Assembly: GCA_007922195.1 (NCBI GenBank)
Contig: ML681991.1
Span: 44,657,423 to 44,721,422 of the forward strand
Length of the DNA stretch: 64,000 nucleotides
From: Podocnemis expansa
Taxonomy: Eukaryota; Chordata; Testudines; Podocnemididae
Direction of reading: 5' to 3'
Part shown: piece after piece, positions 1-9,954 of the stretch
How positions within the stretch are numbered: the stretch's first letter is position 1
How the letters are laid out: every line of letters starts with the position of its first letter
Notes under the pieces: generated by a model
What the model was told of the DNA's origin: nothing
The model's database searches: none
The model's input: only the letters and a program-made list of their open reading frames with translations
Translations under genes and position numbers: made by a program

Positions 1-138
1 GGGGGTCTTCCTTTTGCCCCCCACCTCCGCGCTCCGGCCGGCGCGATCCGCTTCCCTCCGCTCCGGCGTCACCCCGGCCTCCCGTGTACACGGCAGCCGC
101 GCCCCGCTCAGCCTCTGCCGGCCTTTGTGTCCCCGCAG
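1..138 (+). other. 3' end of the POU4F intron with splice acceptor
   Basis: This is a GC- and pyrimidine-rich stretch that ends in a pyrimidine run and CCCCGCAG at 131-138. The reading frame that starts at 139 (Ile-Gln-Gly-Asn-Leu-Phe) corresponds to the place where the single intron of vertebrate POU4F genes ends. The upstream exon, with the start codon and the first few dozen residues, lies outside the window. An in-frame ATG at 127 falls inside the polypyrimidine tract and is not a credible start. The acceptor is inferred from consensus and homology, not from transcripts. Confidence 0.85.
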
Positions 139-1023
139 ATCCAAGGCAACCTCTTCGCCGGCTTCGACGAGACTCTGCTGCGCGGGGCGGAGGCGCTGGC
201 CGCCGTGGACCTGGTGGCCCAGAAGAGCCACCCCTTCAAGCCCGACGCCACCTACCACACCATGAGCAGCGTGTCCTGCACGCCCACCTCCTCCTCGGTC
301 CACCTGCCGCACCTGGGCGGCCACCACCCGCACCACCACCACCCGCAGCCCTCGCAGGGCCTGGAAGGGGAGCTGCTGGATCACCTTAACTCTGCCCTTC
401 CCCTGGGCGGCGTGCCCGGGCCCGAGGTGGGCTCCACGCCGTCGCACATGCCCGCGCTGAGCCACATGGCCCACCACCCGCAGCCCATGGGCATGGCCCA
501 CCCGCACGGCCTGGCCTCCCACGCCGGCCTCTCGGGCCCCGAGGCCGACACCGACCCCCGGGAGCTGGAGTCCTTCGCCGAGCGCTTCAAGCAGCGGCGG
601 ATCAAGCTGGGCGTCACCCAAGCCGACGTGGGCTCGGCGCTGGCCAACCTCAAGATCCCCGGCGTGGGCTGCCTGAGCCAAAGCACCATCTGCCGCTTCG
701 AGTCGCTCACCTTGTCCCACAACAACATGGTGGCCCTCAAGCCCATCCTGGAGGCTTGGCTGGAGGAGGCCGAGCGGGCTCAGCGGGAGAAAATGGCCAA
801 GCCCGAGATCTACAGCGGGGGGGACAAGAAGCGCAAACGCACCTCCATCGCCGCCCCCGAGAAGAGGTCGCTGGAGGCCTATTTCGCCGTGCAGCCCCGG
901 CCCTCCTCCGAGAAGATCGCAGCCATCGCCGAGAAGCTGGACCTGAAGAAAAACGTGGTGCGGGTCTGGTTTTGCAATCAGAGACAGAAGCAGAAAAGGA
1001 TGAAGTTTTCCGCCACCTACTGA
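139..1023 (+). CDS. POU4F1-like: POU class 4 (BRN3 family) homeobox transcription factor, terminal coding exon (5' partial)
   Basis: This is the last coding exon, 294 codons plus TGA, of a nuclear DNA-binding factor of the BRN3 family; the family specifies sensory neurons, retinal ganglion cells and hair cells. In order it shows a POU-IV box (GFDETLLRGAEALAAVD, about residues 8-24), the family word HPFKPDATYHTMSSV, a His-rich run near 322-350, a POU-specific domain (about 553-774) with RFKQRRIKLGVTQADVGSA, a basic linker, and a 60-residue homeodomain at 826-1005 with the recognition helix VVRVWFCNQRQ (Cys at homeodomain position 50). The end, MKFSATY, matches POU4F1 of mammals, while POU4F2 and POU4F3 end differently. 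However, the middle (GLEGELLDHL, MGMAHPHGL) reads like POU4F2/POU4F3, the Gly/Ala tracts of mammalian POU4F1 are absent, and POU-domain residues differ from the three mammalian paralogues as recalled (GVGCLSQ, NNMVALKPILEAW). The paralogue is therefore unresolved: a divergent POU4F1 or a fourth BRN3 gene. The frame is intact and no break is seen. Confidence 0.93.
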   Translation: MQGNLFAGFDETLLRGAEALAAVDLVAQKSHPFKPDATYHTMSSVSCTPTSSSVHLPHLGGHHPHHHHPQPSQGLEGELLDHLNSALPLGGVPGPEVGSTPSHMPALSHMAHHPQPMGMAHPHGLASHAGLSGPEADTDPRELESFAERFKQRRIKLGVTQADVGSALANLKIPGVGCLSQSTICRFESLTLSHNNMVALKPILEAWLEEAERAQREKMAKPEIYSGGDKKRKRTSIAAPEKRSLEAYFAVQPRPSSEKIAAIAEKLDLKKNVVRVWFCNQRQKQKRMKFSATY

Positions 1024-2235
1024 GGGGCTGCAGGGCGGACAGCCCCGGCCGCCGGCCCCCAGGAGCTGCCACCCCCCAAAAGGGGGGCACTAAACGTGGC
1101 TCTGAAAGGGGGGCAAAGGAAAAGCACGGCCAGCTGGTGTCTTCTCTCTCCTCCACCCTGTGACGCCAGGAACTGCTCCTGACAAAGACTTTTTGCAAAA
1201 ACAGACAAAAAACCTCCAGGAGAAGGTGCCGGCCCCGGGAGATGGTCCTGGCACGAGAAAAACGACACAAAAAGCAAAGCCAGGGGTTGTGGCTTTGAGC
1301 TGAGCCCCTTTTGCTGCCTGCCAGAACACGTAAGAGGAGAGGCAATGAACCTTGGGGGGGAAAGTCTCTTCTTCTCCGTTTCAAATACTCCTTTTTTATA
1401 TTTATGATTGTAAATAGGTCCTTGGGGCGGCACTCCAGCCGGGTTGGAAAGGTTTCTTTGCTGTAGAGCACCTCATCTCTGTCCAACTCTTTTGCTTTAA
1501 ACCAACACTCACCGGAAAGGGCTTCTCACCCACACCACACACTTGCATGGTTTACTTGGCTTTCTCCCCTCCAAACTAGCCGCAAATCCCTCGCATTTTT
1601 GCAATAACTGTTCTGTTTCTACCTCATCAGCTGAAAAAAAGAAAAGGGGGGAGATAAACTGAAGGAAAAAAAATAGCACGTCCGTAGGTTAATGGTTTAT
1701 TTGGAACATCGGGGGCTTGTTTTGCTTTGGTTTTACTTGAAATAGTTCATGTCCCTATAATTTCACTGTACAAATATACGCTTTGACAATCAAATAATGA
1801 ACTCTCATATTTATGACATTTCCCCTCTGAAATGAATATAATAACGGTGTGTAAATGGACCCCTCGCTTCTCACCATAAAAGCTCCTGGATTTGGCGTCT
1901 GACTTTCTTTTCTCTGCACAGTTCACTCTTTCCTGTGCGCGACCCAGGGGAAAGTTTTATTTTTGAGAGGTCTAACGGATGGGTAATTTAAAGAAAAACC
2001 ACTATGGTTGTCAGAAGTTATTGGGAAATAACTTGTTACTTTGCAAATATTTAACTCTGCACTTTTGGGAGGCAAGATATTTTTTTTTTTTTGCTTTGCA
2101 TATTTAATAGAGACATTTTCCTTTGTTTCTTTTTTTTAAGGATTTATTTAATTTTGTTGTGTGTGTGCTGAATGGATTTTGGTGTCTGTGTATGCTACAG
2201 AATTTCAAATAAACCATGCACGTTTTACCTCACTC
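1024..2235 (+). other. Probable 3' UTR of the POU4F gene
   Basis: This noncoding sequence runs from the TGA to just beyond the first good AATAAA. It begins GC-rich and becomes AT- and T-rich, with several ATTTA and TATTTAT-like words between about 1390 and 2155 and a GTGTGTG run just before the signal. Such AU-rich words are common in 3' UTRs of short-lived regulatory mRNAs. The end is inferred from the polyadenylation signal only. Confidence 0.7.
2208..2213 (+). terminator. Polyadenylation signal AATAAA (proximal)
   Basis: A canonical AATAAA lies in CAAATAAACC, about 1.19 kb after the stop codon. A T-rich and GTGTGTGTG stretch lies upstream (2150-2170) and TTTTACCTCACTC lies downstream. It is the most likely cleavage signal of the gene. 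Confidence 0.6.
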
Positions 2236-2287
2236 ATTCCCGGGCTTATGGTACTTCATAGAGGGGAGAGACAGGGAGCAACATCCA

Positions 2288-2293
2288 AATAAA
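2288..2293 (+). terminator. Second polyadenylation signal AATAAA (distal)
   Basis: A second AATAAA (CAAATAAAAAAG), 80 bases beyond the first, is followed by a TCTCTTGTC stretch. It could serve as an alternative cleavage signal for the same mRNA. Confidence 0.4.
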
Positions 2294-2522
2294 AAAGTAT
2301 CTCTTGTCAGCAACTCTATATATTGGAGAACAGAAACTCCCCTTCTCTTAGCTTCGTATTTTTGGCTAGCCGCGAGGTATTTTCTTTAGAAAGCAGTTGG
2401 GAAATGCAACTATAGAAGTTTTAAAATCGCCAGGAATCGCCCCTTATTTAATCCAAATTTGCTGTCTGCTTACTTGGCCGTCCTAGCATTTGCTATCGAG
2501 TACAATTGCAGCCAGCATCTTG

Positions 2523-2570
2523 AATCGGTTTTGCTGCAGCGCAGCAAAGCGCTTTAAAACCGAACCGATT
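2523..2570. repeat. Nested inverted repeats downstream of POU4F
   Basis: AATCGGTT (2523-2530) pairs with AACCGATT (2563-2570). Between them, TTGCTG (2531-2536) pairs with CAGCAA (2542-2547), next to the perfect palindrome AAAGCGCTTT (2546-2555). Three dyad symmetries therefore fall within 48 bases. The function is unknown; it could be a regulatory dyad or a chance structure. Confidence 0.6.
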
Positions 2571-2898
2571 TATGCATTTAGCTAAAGGAGGTTTAATTGT
2601 ACGGCAAAAATGTGTAGATCACCTACCACTTCCAACTTCCCTGCAATATGCACTGCCTTTCTGAGCCGGGGCTTCCTGCTGGACAGGAGAAAGGCATTTC
2701 ACCGTGAAAAAAACTCTCCCTCAGGACCAAAACTTAGTGGAAACAGAGAGAAGTTAGCGACCCGGCTCAGGGATTCACTCCAGTGACTGAAAGAAGTGAC
2801 ACCGAAATCAAAGCAATATTTCATTACAGGCATTTCGTTGTCAATAAAATGGTTTAAGCTGAAGAGCTTTACATTAAGTCAATTCCAGGATAGCATCA

Positions 2899-2957
2899 TC
2901 TCTCTCTCACACACGCACAAGCCCACACACACACACACTCACACAAACATACACCCC
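2899..2957. repeat. Imperfect CA microsatellite
   Basis: TCTCTCTCACACACG is followed by interrupted CACACACACA and ACACAAACATACACC. It is a low-complexity tract with no coding potential. Confidence 0.8.
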
Positions 2958-4228
2958 ACTCTCCCTTCAGGCATTTCAGCTTAGCCCCTCTGAAGGACCT
3001 TGCTCCATTTGAGAGCCACCTTGTGGGGCGCTGGCGGAGCGGGACCCATGAACCTCAGGTCGTTTTGCAAGACTCAGAAACACGCAGCTTCTCTGGGAGC
3101 TGAGCCAGGACTCCCGGGTCTTATTTTGTTGAAATTCAACTTTGGGGCTGGGGGGCTGGAGCTGAGCACATTTTTTCTAAGCTTTTTGGAGTGTGCGGTG
3201 GGCCACCTGCACACCAAAGCACGGATGTTGGTGATTTTTTGCTCTTTTCTGGCTCTCAGGCGCTTTCCTCTGGATTTGCCCCCCTCGATTTAAAGACGGG
3301 GACGGGGCAGATGTGGCCTGGAGACAACTCCGAGCTAGCGCACTGAAGGCGAAAATAAAAGCTAAGCAAAGAGAGGGCCTTGGTCTGCTAGTGTCACTCC
3401 GACGGCGACCCAGGCCTCCGGTCGGGGCCAATAGACCCTTCCCACCAGCTGGGCGCCTCCCTCCAAAGCTCAGCCAAATGTGGGGTTTTTGCAAATGCCC
3501 CCTGTGTAACAGCGCCCCTGTCCTGGCTGGGGTTTGGTCAGTCGGTACCGGCCAGGAGGGCCCGCCTGGGATCTACCAGGGACTCCCTGGGTGCCCCCCT
3601 TTATCCTAGGAGGGGTTTAGCAAGCCAAGTGGGGTGGAGAAGCTGCCTCAAGCCCATCCTTTACCCCAAACCCGCCAGGGGCTGCTCAGACCAGCCTAGC
3701 CGGGGTTTCTAGCGCCCCCCAGCCCCACCGGGGAAGCTCCCAAGTGGCAGGGGGTTGGGGTGCTGTTGTCTCTGGGGGCCCCCCCTGCTGGGGCCCCTTT
3801 GGGGCAGACCCCGATGCTCCCCACCGCTGTCCCTGTCCCCAATCCTGGGGTCCGGGAGGACAGGCAAGGCGCGTTTTCCTGCCCAAGCCGGACTGAGCAG
3901 GGTCTGCCCACTTCCCTGGGTTTCTTTTCCACCAGCCCCAGGCCTGGCCAAGGAAAAGTCGCTGTCTGGACCTGGACTCAGGTGAAATCCTCTGATGCCC
4001 CTCGGAAAGTGCCCGTATTTTGCAGCTCGCCCCCAGCTTGTTGCCGTAGAGTTAAGTGGGGATTTCGGGTCCTTCTCTTATTACAGCAAGTGATTGCCCA
4101 CCGCCTCCCCCTAATTGCTGGGCTCCACTTTTAACTCTAATAAACTGCTTTGATTTGCTGTAACAGTCTGACCTGATCCTCTGACTTACACCCCCTGCAT
4201 TTATTTGCCTCCCATCCTGTAAGGGCTC

Positions 4229-4328
4229 CATCAGCAAGCGCCTGACCAAGTGGGATTTTCTCCCAGGAAAGGTCATGCGGTAAAAAATTTGTTGGTCTTT
4301 AAAGGTGTCACAGGACTCCTTGTTTGTC
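4229..4328 (+). mobile_element. Hairpin SINE-like retroposon, 3' half (5'-truncated)
   Basis: This copy carries the right arm of the family: AAGTGGGATTTTCTCCCA, then AATTTGTTGGTCTTTAAAGG, then CACAGGACTCCTTGTTTG. It stops at the family's usual 3' end without running into a head sequence, so it reads as a plus-strand copy truncated at its 5' side. It is the only transposon recognised between the gene and 8.2 kb. Confidence 0.75.
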
Positions 4329-4730
4329 CAGCTACTGGGGTTTCCCCTTTGCCCCTGGAGGCCCTGGTTTTATGACAGGGGCAAGTTGGTACGGCCCCTT
4401 CCCCTCTCCCCGGAGATGAGGGCTGGTTAGCGGGGTGTTTGCAGCACCCAGGGATACCTAGAGACCTGGGCTCCCGCCCCATGCCAGGTACCAGCCGCAA
4501 TTCCCTGCCTGAGGCCTTTGAGCTTAACCTGCTGAGCTGTGGGTCTGTCCCACGGCCAGGGGCTGTTTCCTCTCTTCCGGCCTTTTAGGTCCGACCCTTC
4601 AAGAGCCAGGGACCCCGGCTGGAAATACGTGGGGTGTTTTTCTCGCTGGGAAAAGAAAGAAAAATCACAGGGTGAAATCCCCCGAATGATTCTTCGCCCT
4701 GCTGTAGACTAGATTTAAGCCGAAATCAGT
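4329..4730. other. GC-rich noncoding stretch
   Basis: Nothing was recognised: no domain in any frame and no repeat family. Confidence 0.4.
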
Positions 4731-4796
4731 GGTTTTAGTTATCAGTTAAGGTGTGTGTGTGGTTTTAGTTATTAGTTAAGAGGTAGNNNNNNNNNN

Positions 4797-4843
<47 letters not shown>
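4731..4843. repeat. 30-bp duplication, assembly gap and TG microsatellite
   Basis: GGTTTTAGTTAT(C/T)AGTTAAG occurs at 4731 and again at 4761 (period 30), with GTGTGTGTGT between the copies. A run of 10 N (4787-4796) follows, then an uninterrupted TG repeat to 4843. The gap probably hides more TG repeat and the true length is unknown. Confidence 0.85.
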
Positions 4844-4845
<2 letters not shown>

Positions 4846-7740
4846 CCACTCCCAATATCAACACCCCGACGTCTCATCCCTCGCTTTTGCACACTGGAGC
4901 GTTGGCGTTTTCACCAGTTGAAACAGCCCTGAAGGTGGCTGGGGAATTGGTGGTTTTCCTGCACCTCATGACGCGGGACTGGAAGAGAAACGTCAAGACT
5001 AACTGGCCAAGGCTATGCTGGCGGAGTCGCCTGGCCTTTTTGATGATCCCCATGGCAAGGCTCATGCGTCCCCACTGGCTACCTCTGGACCACCCGCTCC
5101 ACAACTGCATTGATCCCCCCTGGCTGGGCTGGGCTCAATCCCTGCGGGACCGCTAAATTTTGGGGAACCACACCTATTTGCTGCGGATTTTCTTTTCCAG
5201 CAGCTGCTTGGCTGGGAAGTTTGGGGGCCACAGCCTGACTTGCTCACCCCTCTCCGGCTCCATGTTCCAGGTGACCCCCCCCCAATCCTGGCGGAGAAGA
5301 AAGATGCCGCTTTGTGCCCCTCCGCCTGGGACCGCATGAAAGGCTCCGGCCGGAGGGAATCCGCTTTGCCGGAGCCTTTCTCCTGAGGGAGTCGCTCCGG
5401 TTTGAATCCTCTCCCCGGCCAAGGCCGCAGCAGGGCAGGCGGCCGCCGCGGCTTTTTCAGCACCTTGGACAGCTCCCGGGTCAGCGCCAAGGGCCCGGGA
5501 CGCGCCAGCTGCGCCCTCGCCGGCCTAAGGCGCCCAAAGGCGGGTCCCGATCGCCCCCCCCCCCCGGGTTTCTATGGGGCCAGGGCCTGGCTAGCTGCTC
5601 CCAGGCCCCAGTGCATGGGGGGAATCGCATCCCCTCCTTTGTTCCCTCTCTTGATTCCTGTTTATTCCATAAAGCGCGAGGCGCATTTTCATAAATAGAC
5701 CTTGGCCAAGTGCTGGCCATGAAATTTTAATGAAGTCTGGATGCTGAGTGCTGCCGGGGGGGCCTTGGAGAATCAGCTCAGTGCAACATTAGCGGGGCCC
5801 TTTTCTCTCGCCTTCCCCTCCCTCCCTGCCTGGCTCTTTCCCTCTCAGACATAACACGCTCCAGTCTGCGGCAGCCCTCCTGCCTCAGCCCCCCCGCCCC
5901 AAAACAGCCCTACCTTGGATGCCACGAAATTTAAAACCAAGCGCCCCCTAAATGACACCAGCGCAGGGCGACTCCAGCCCGCCCTTGGCAGGAGGCAGCC
6001 AGCAAAGCGCCCACAGGTGCAGCTCACACACCCCTCGCATTAAAAGTTTTAAATGCGGGCGATGCAATATTTATCACCTGAGATAATAAAAAGGCAAGTC
6101 AGTATTTTCCAGTCACAAAGTCAAACAGCTTAAGCAAATGCCTGGGCTGCAGGATCGATCGGAAGGGTTAGCTGGGGGAAGATCTCTCAATTTTGATTTT
6201 TCCAGGGGACTTAACCATTATAAATATATCCGTCAGAGTTATGTTGACAGCAGTCAGGTAAGGGCGATTTTATACAGACCTGGGGATCTTGGAGGAATCA
6301 GGAATGGCTTGAAGAAGGTTTAGATGCAAGGAAGGGATTTTTCCCCCCTCTTAGCTAAGCAACCACCTCTGAAAGGAAGCAAAATTATGCATGTCTTGCA
6401 CGCTTTTTTTTGTTCTACTCGCCAGAGATCATGTTTTTGCAATGATTAAAGATAACAACATAATTAGGAATATAATCAAAGTAAATAAATTGACGGAGCA
6501 CTTGAGGCTACAGAATCAGAAAAGGAGCAGCTATTAGGCTTAACAATTAAGAAAACTAGCAAATTAATCACATGTCTCATTTAGGATTGTCAGTACCAAG
6601 TATTTTTTCCCCACCCCTTTTCTTGATCTTTCTTGTATCCCAGGGAAATCAGCCTGGCCGTGTTTGTCTATGCAGATCGACAAATGAAGTTATTTTAGAT
6701 GATCTGTTGGTTTGTCCTGAGAAGGGGCTAGGGGAAGGAATGAGAAGATGATGTTAATAAAAATTTCCGTGCATGGCTTTCTATAGGAGTTGCGGGCTGC
6801 CTGGGCTTGCTAAGAATTTGGGATTTTTTTTTTTTCCTGGCTGGAGGGATTAGTTGTTAGCGATGTAATCAAATCGATCAGAGGGTAGCTCATACCTAAA
6901 CATACCTGCATTTACAACAGAGAGGGTCCCAACCAAAGGAAAGGGACAGGTTTGTTTTAAAAAGATCCTGTACTTTCTTTGCACGGACAGATTCAAAAGA
7001 TCAAGAGAAGTGGACGGTCTCAGCTTCGCTACCAAAGCCATCTTACTTTAACTTTAGCTTCACTTTTCGAACATGAGCCCCCTGAATGCCAAATAAGTAA
7101 AGAAACAAAATGCACCCCAAGCAAAAAAGAATGGGGAGCTGCTCATTCTTAAATTCAAAGAGGAAACATTTCTTTAAAGCAGCAGATTCAGGACAAAATC
7201 CGGCTCAGAACAAGCTGGCTTTCGAAATGTGGATTTCTGGGCTTGCTTTTCCCCCGAAGAAATTTAGGATGTCCTGCTTGTAATTTGAAAAATGTTTCAG
7301 CCGGAAAACACAGTGACAGACCCCTGGCGAAATGAAGTCATGGGACCTATTTAACCAGAGATTGTACTGACCTGCCCCCCCCCCCAAACCATTCATGGAT
7401 TACTTTGGCCGGTGGTTTAGTCCTTCCAAACTCATCACAAAGCCCTACAAGCAATCATCCCTGTAACATTTATTTAACCGATAGCCTGAAAATTACCCGA
7501 GAATTCAAAAGCTCCCTTGGCGATTCAGACATGACATTACAATTGGATTGGTTTAAAATCGATCATCGTTATTAATAATATTGGAATACCACGAAGTCAG
7601 GGACCGTTTAAATGTGTGTTACCCTTTGGAGGCGAATGGCCCTAAAAACTGGTTTCAAACTGCCCCACATTAACTAGCTTCCCTCTCAAGCACCCCTGAA
7701 AATAGGCAAAAGACTGGGGGAAAAATCTTACTTAATGGAT
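4844..7740. other. Transposon-poor downstream flank; candidate regulatory sequence
   Basis: No gene was recognised. From 4844 to about 6030 it is GC-rich, with a poly-C tract near 5557-5567. From about 6040 onward it becomes AT-rich and complex, without recognisable repeats. Clusters of homeodomain- or POU-like words occur at 6030-6130, 6380-6600 (for example AAATTATGCATG, ACATAATTAGG, GCAAATTAATC) and 7540-7600 (GTTATTAATAATATTGG). These look like conserved noncoding elements, but only a cross-species alignment could show it. Confidence 0.4.
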
Positions 7741-7742
7741 AA

Positions 7743-7773
<31 letters not shown>
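7741..7773. repeat. GAAA microsatellite
   Basis: This is a run of about eight GAAA units followed by GAGCAAG. Simple repeat. Confidence 0.9.
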
Positions 7774-7774
<1 letters not shown>

Positions 7775-8278
7775 GCAAGAAAAAGCTTGAGTGACTCCAG
7801 TTCTGCAAGCTAAAAAACAGCTGAGAAGTTGCTGCAAAGAGAGCGAGCCCTCTAAATAAAAAAGCAGCCACCTCTGAGAGAAACAGCAGCGAGGCTGTTA
7901 ATTTTTCATTTTTGCAGGGCAAAAAGAAAAGAGAGGGAACTAGAGAAAGATGACATCAATAAAATAATGACCTCATTTTGAGCACCCTGGCCAGGTAAAT
8001 CTGCAGTACAAAGACAATGTACCAAGTCCCTGCGGTTCTCCTTCAAAACTACTTGCCTCTTCTACTGCTTACCCCTTATTCTTTGCACAGTCTTTTTTTT
8101 CCCCCCTACTTGGCATCTGAGTTTTTAAACGAGCACTGGGGACCCCCCAGTCACTGCAACTCTTGGGGGTGGAGGTGGGGTTAAAATACAATTTGATCCA
8201 GTTTTCCAGTAATCAATGGCCAATCGCCTTTGGGAACAGGGCCAGACGGAGAGATCTGGATCTGTTTCATTAATTTTT
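7774..8278. other. Noncoding flank
   Basis: AT-rich sequence with poly-T/poly-C tracts near 8092-8106. No gene or transposon was recognised. It ends at the first full-length SINE-like insertion. Confidence 0.4.
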
Positions 8279-8519
8279 CGGTTCCAAAGGTGTAAACCGT
8301 GTTAGTCTAGTTCAGCAAAACAAACAGGGAGCCTTGTGGCACTTAAAGACTAACAGATTTATTTATTACATGAGTTTTTGTGTGAGAAAAAATCTCACTT
8401 CGTGGGATGCTTTGAAGTTGCCCCATTTTCAAAGCTCTGACAAAGTGGGATTTTTTCCCAGAAAAGCTCATGCGATAAATAAATTTGTTAGTCTTTAAGT
8501 GCCACGGGACTCCTTGCTT
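8279..8519 (+). mobile_element. Hairpin SINE-like retroposon, full length
   Basis: The head GGTTCCAAAGGTGTAAACCG is followed by GTGTTAGTCTAGTTCAGC and the left arm (GCACTTAAAGACTAACAGA ... AAATCTCACTTCG). The right arm is inverted (GACAAAGTGGGATTTTTTCC ... TTTGTTAGTCTTTAAGTGCC), and the copy ends GGGACTCCTTGCTT. The flanks ATTAATTTTT (8269-8278) and ATTAGATTTTT (8520-8530) look like a slightly decayed TSD. The arms would fold the transcript into a hairpin. The family resembles SINEs seen in turtle genomes, but the name is not certain. Confidence 0.8.
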
Positions 8520-8867
8520 ATTAGATTTTTACACCTTGATAATGTACCACCACCTTGAGAAAGACACAGGCAAGCAGCAGCTATTCCTTATTCTGTTTCT
8601 TTTTTTGCCAGGTATGGCCTAGCATCCGTGAGCTGGCACAAAGCTGAAAGCAAAACAGAGAAAAATTCATCCTCCTTTTAAATTCAAATTCACTCAGATG
8701 TCCAGTCCACATTATTTGATTTTTAGGTTAACATGACTCCTATAGAAATAAGAGGGACCTTTATCAACCCAGGGAAATCTTGGGAGCTACATTGCCCCCT
8801 TTTCTCTTTAAATATTCCCTTTTAAATCTATTTAAAAAAAAACAAAAAAACCACACCTGCCAGGGAT
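8520..8867. other. Intergenic sequence
   Basis: AT-rich; no gene or repeat family was recognised apart from the SINE flank. Confidence 0.4.
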
Positions 8868-8945
8868 GGTTTAAGAGGGTACTTGATCCTGCCATGAGTG
8901 CAGGGGACTGGACTGGATGACCTCTCCTGGTCCCTTCCAGTTTTT
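8868..8945 (+). mobile_element. CR1 LINE, 3' terminal fragment
   Basis: GGTTTAAGAGGGTACTTGATCC and GGACTGGACTGGATGACCTC followed by TGGTCCCTTCCAG is the signature 3' end of CR1 retrotransposons. The coding part is missing, which is the usual 5' truncation. Confidence 0.8.
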
Positions 8946-9715
8946 AAGCACACATGGATGTTATCAATAGAGTATCTGAGTCCAAATGTGTTAATCTGCA
9001 TTTATGCCCCCCCCCCCCACCTTCAAATTCAGTCTCCTCTCCTGGCAAACAAGACAGCATAAACTAACACGCTACCTCTCTGGATCTTGGCAGCATGGAC
9101 AGAGTATATGAGCATGCAAAGCAATAATACTGCCCCAGAAGGAGTGTGTCTGTCTGTCTGTCTCTCTCCAAAATTGCCAAGGGACTCGTGAACCATGACC
9201 TCGGTGCTGGAATTGAATTCAATGAAAGCCTTATCGATTACCAGGGCACCCAACGCTTGCAGGTTTTTCACTTGAGGTTTTGATACATCAGCTCTTTCTT
9301 CCTCTCTCAGCTTTGTGGCTTGGTAACTGAGTCTTTGCTAAGGGAAATCCCTCAGCCTCTATGCTCAAGGTCCCTATCCCAGTGACGGAGACGGCTGGGG
9401 AGGGGGCTGCGAATTTCTGCCATCACAAGGCGGGAGGGTTTGGCTGCTGCTGCTAAAATGCCCCTGCCAGAGGCAGCTTTTGCAGAGATCCAAAGTATTT
9501 CCGAAAAGTTGGGTTTTCAGGCGGCCTGGATCGAGGACCAAAGGCTATTGCAGCCTGCCCCCTTGTACTGTCCCCACCATGTGGTTTGGGCGAGGGAGAA
9601 AACAGGTCAGCAAGCGTGTGGTGGCGGCATCTGGTGGACAGACAGACAGACAGACACCCAGCAGGGGTTACTCTTGCCCCAGAGGTGTGTTTCCCCACAA
9701 AATACCTTAGGCCAG
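8946..9715. other. Intergenic sequence with TGTC and GACA microsatellites
   Basis: Contains short (TGTC)n at 9147-9162 and its complement (GACA)n at 9636-9656, about 490 bases apart, and a poly-C tract near 9009-9018. No gene was recognised. Confidence 0.5.
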
Positions 9716-9895
9716 TGGTTTTCAAACTTAGGATCAGGAGCCAGTCCTGGGTCACAGACCCTCTGGCACTGGGTGGTGGCAGCCTCTGCTGCGGGTGCCA
9801 AAAGACGGGACTGAAATGCTGAAAGATGTAATTGCTGGGTTGCGGGCATAAATGACTTTTTTTTTGCCAACGGGGTCCCGAGGAAAAAAAATTGT
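9716..9895 (+). mobile_element. hAT-like nonautonomous element, 5' part
   Basis: It begins CAGTGGTTTTCAAACTTAGG, a typical hAT terminal word, and continues GGGTCACAGACCC ... GCTGAAAGATGTAATTGCTGG ... GGCATAAATGACTTTTT. The same order of words occurs at 45153-45320, which shows a dispersed family. No matching right terminus was found. Confidence 0.6.
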
Positions 9896-9954
9896 CTGAG
9901 GGAAACAAACCTCTAGGACAGGGCAGAGGTAACCCCTCTAGGCCAGCACTTTTC

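Larger units (their letters stand above)
2294..4228. other. Downstream flank, largely unique sequence
   Basis: No gene was recognised. The first half is AT-rich and looks single-copy, with a palindrome cluster at 2523-2570 and a CA-type microsatellite near 2900-2957. From about 3000 it is GC-rich, with many short open frames on both strands that carry no recognisable domain. No transposon was recognised. Confidence 0.5.

Noticed and set aside
127..138. ATG at 127 in frame with the POU4F exon as a start codon
   Set aside because: It lies in the polypyrimidine/acceptor region just before the CAG at 136-138. Family structure puts the true start in an upstream exon.
381..1486. Minus-strand open frames overlapping the POU4F exon
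   Set aside because: They are shadows of a GC-rich coding exon; no recognisable domain.
4800..5156. Open frame beginning with alternating Cys-Val
   Set aside because: It is a translation of the TG microsatellite beside an assembly gap.
8279..8530. First read of the hairpin repeat as a foldback DNA transposon with AAGGTGTAAA terminal inverted repeats
   Set aside because: The terminal match at this copy overlaps the flanking duplication. Other copies show a one-sided head and 10-15-bp duplications, favouring retroposition.
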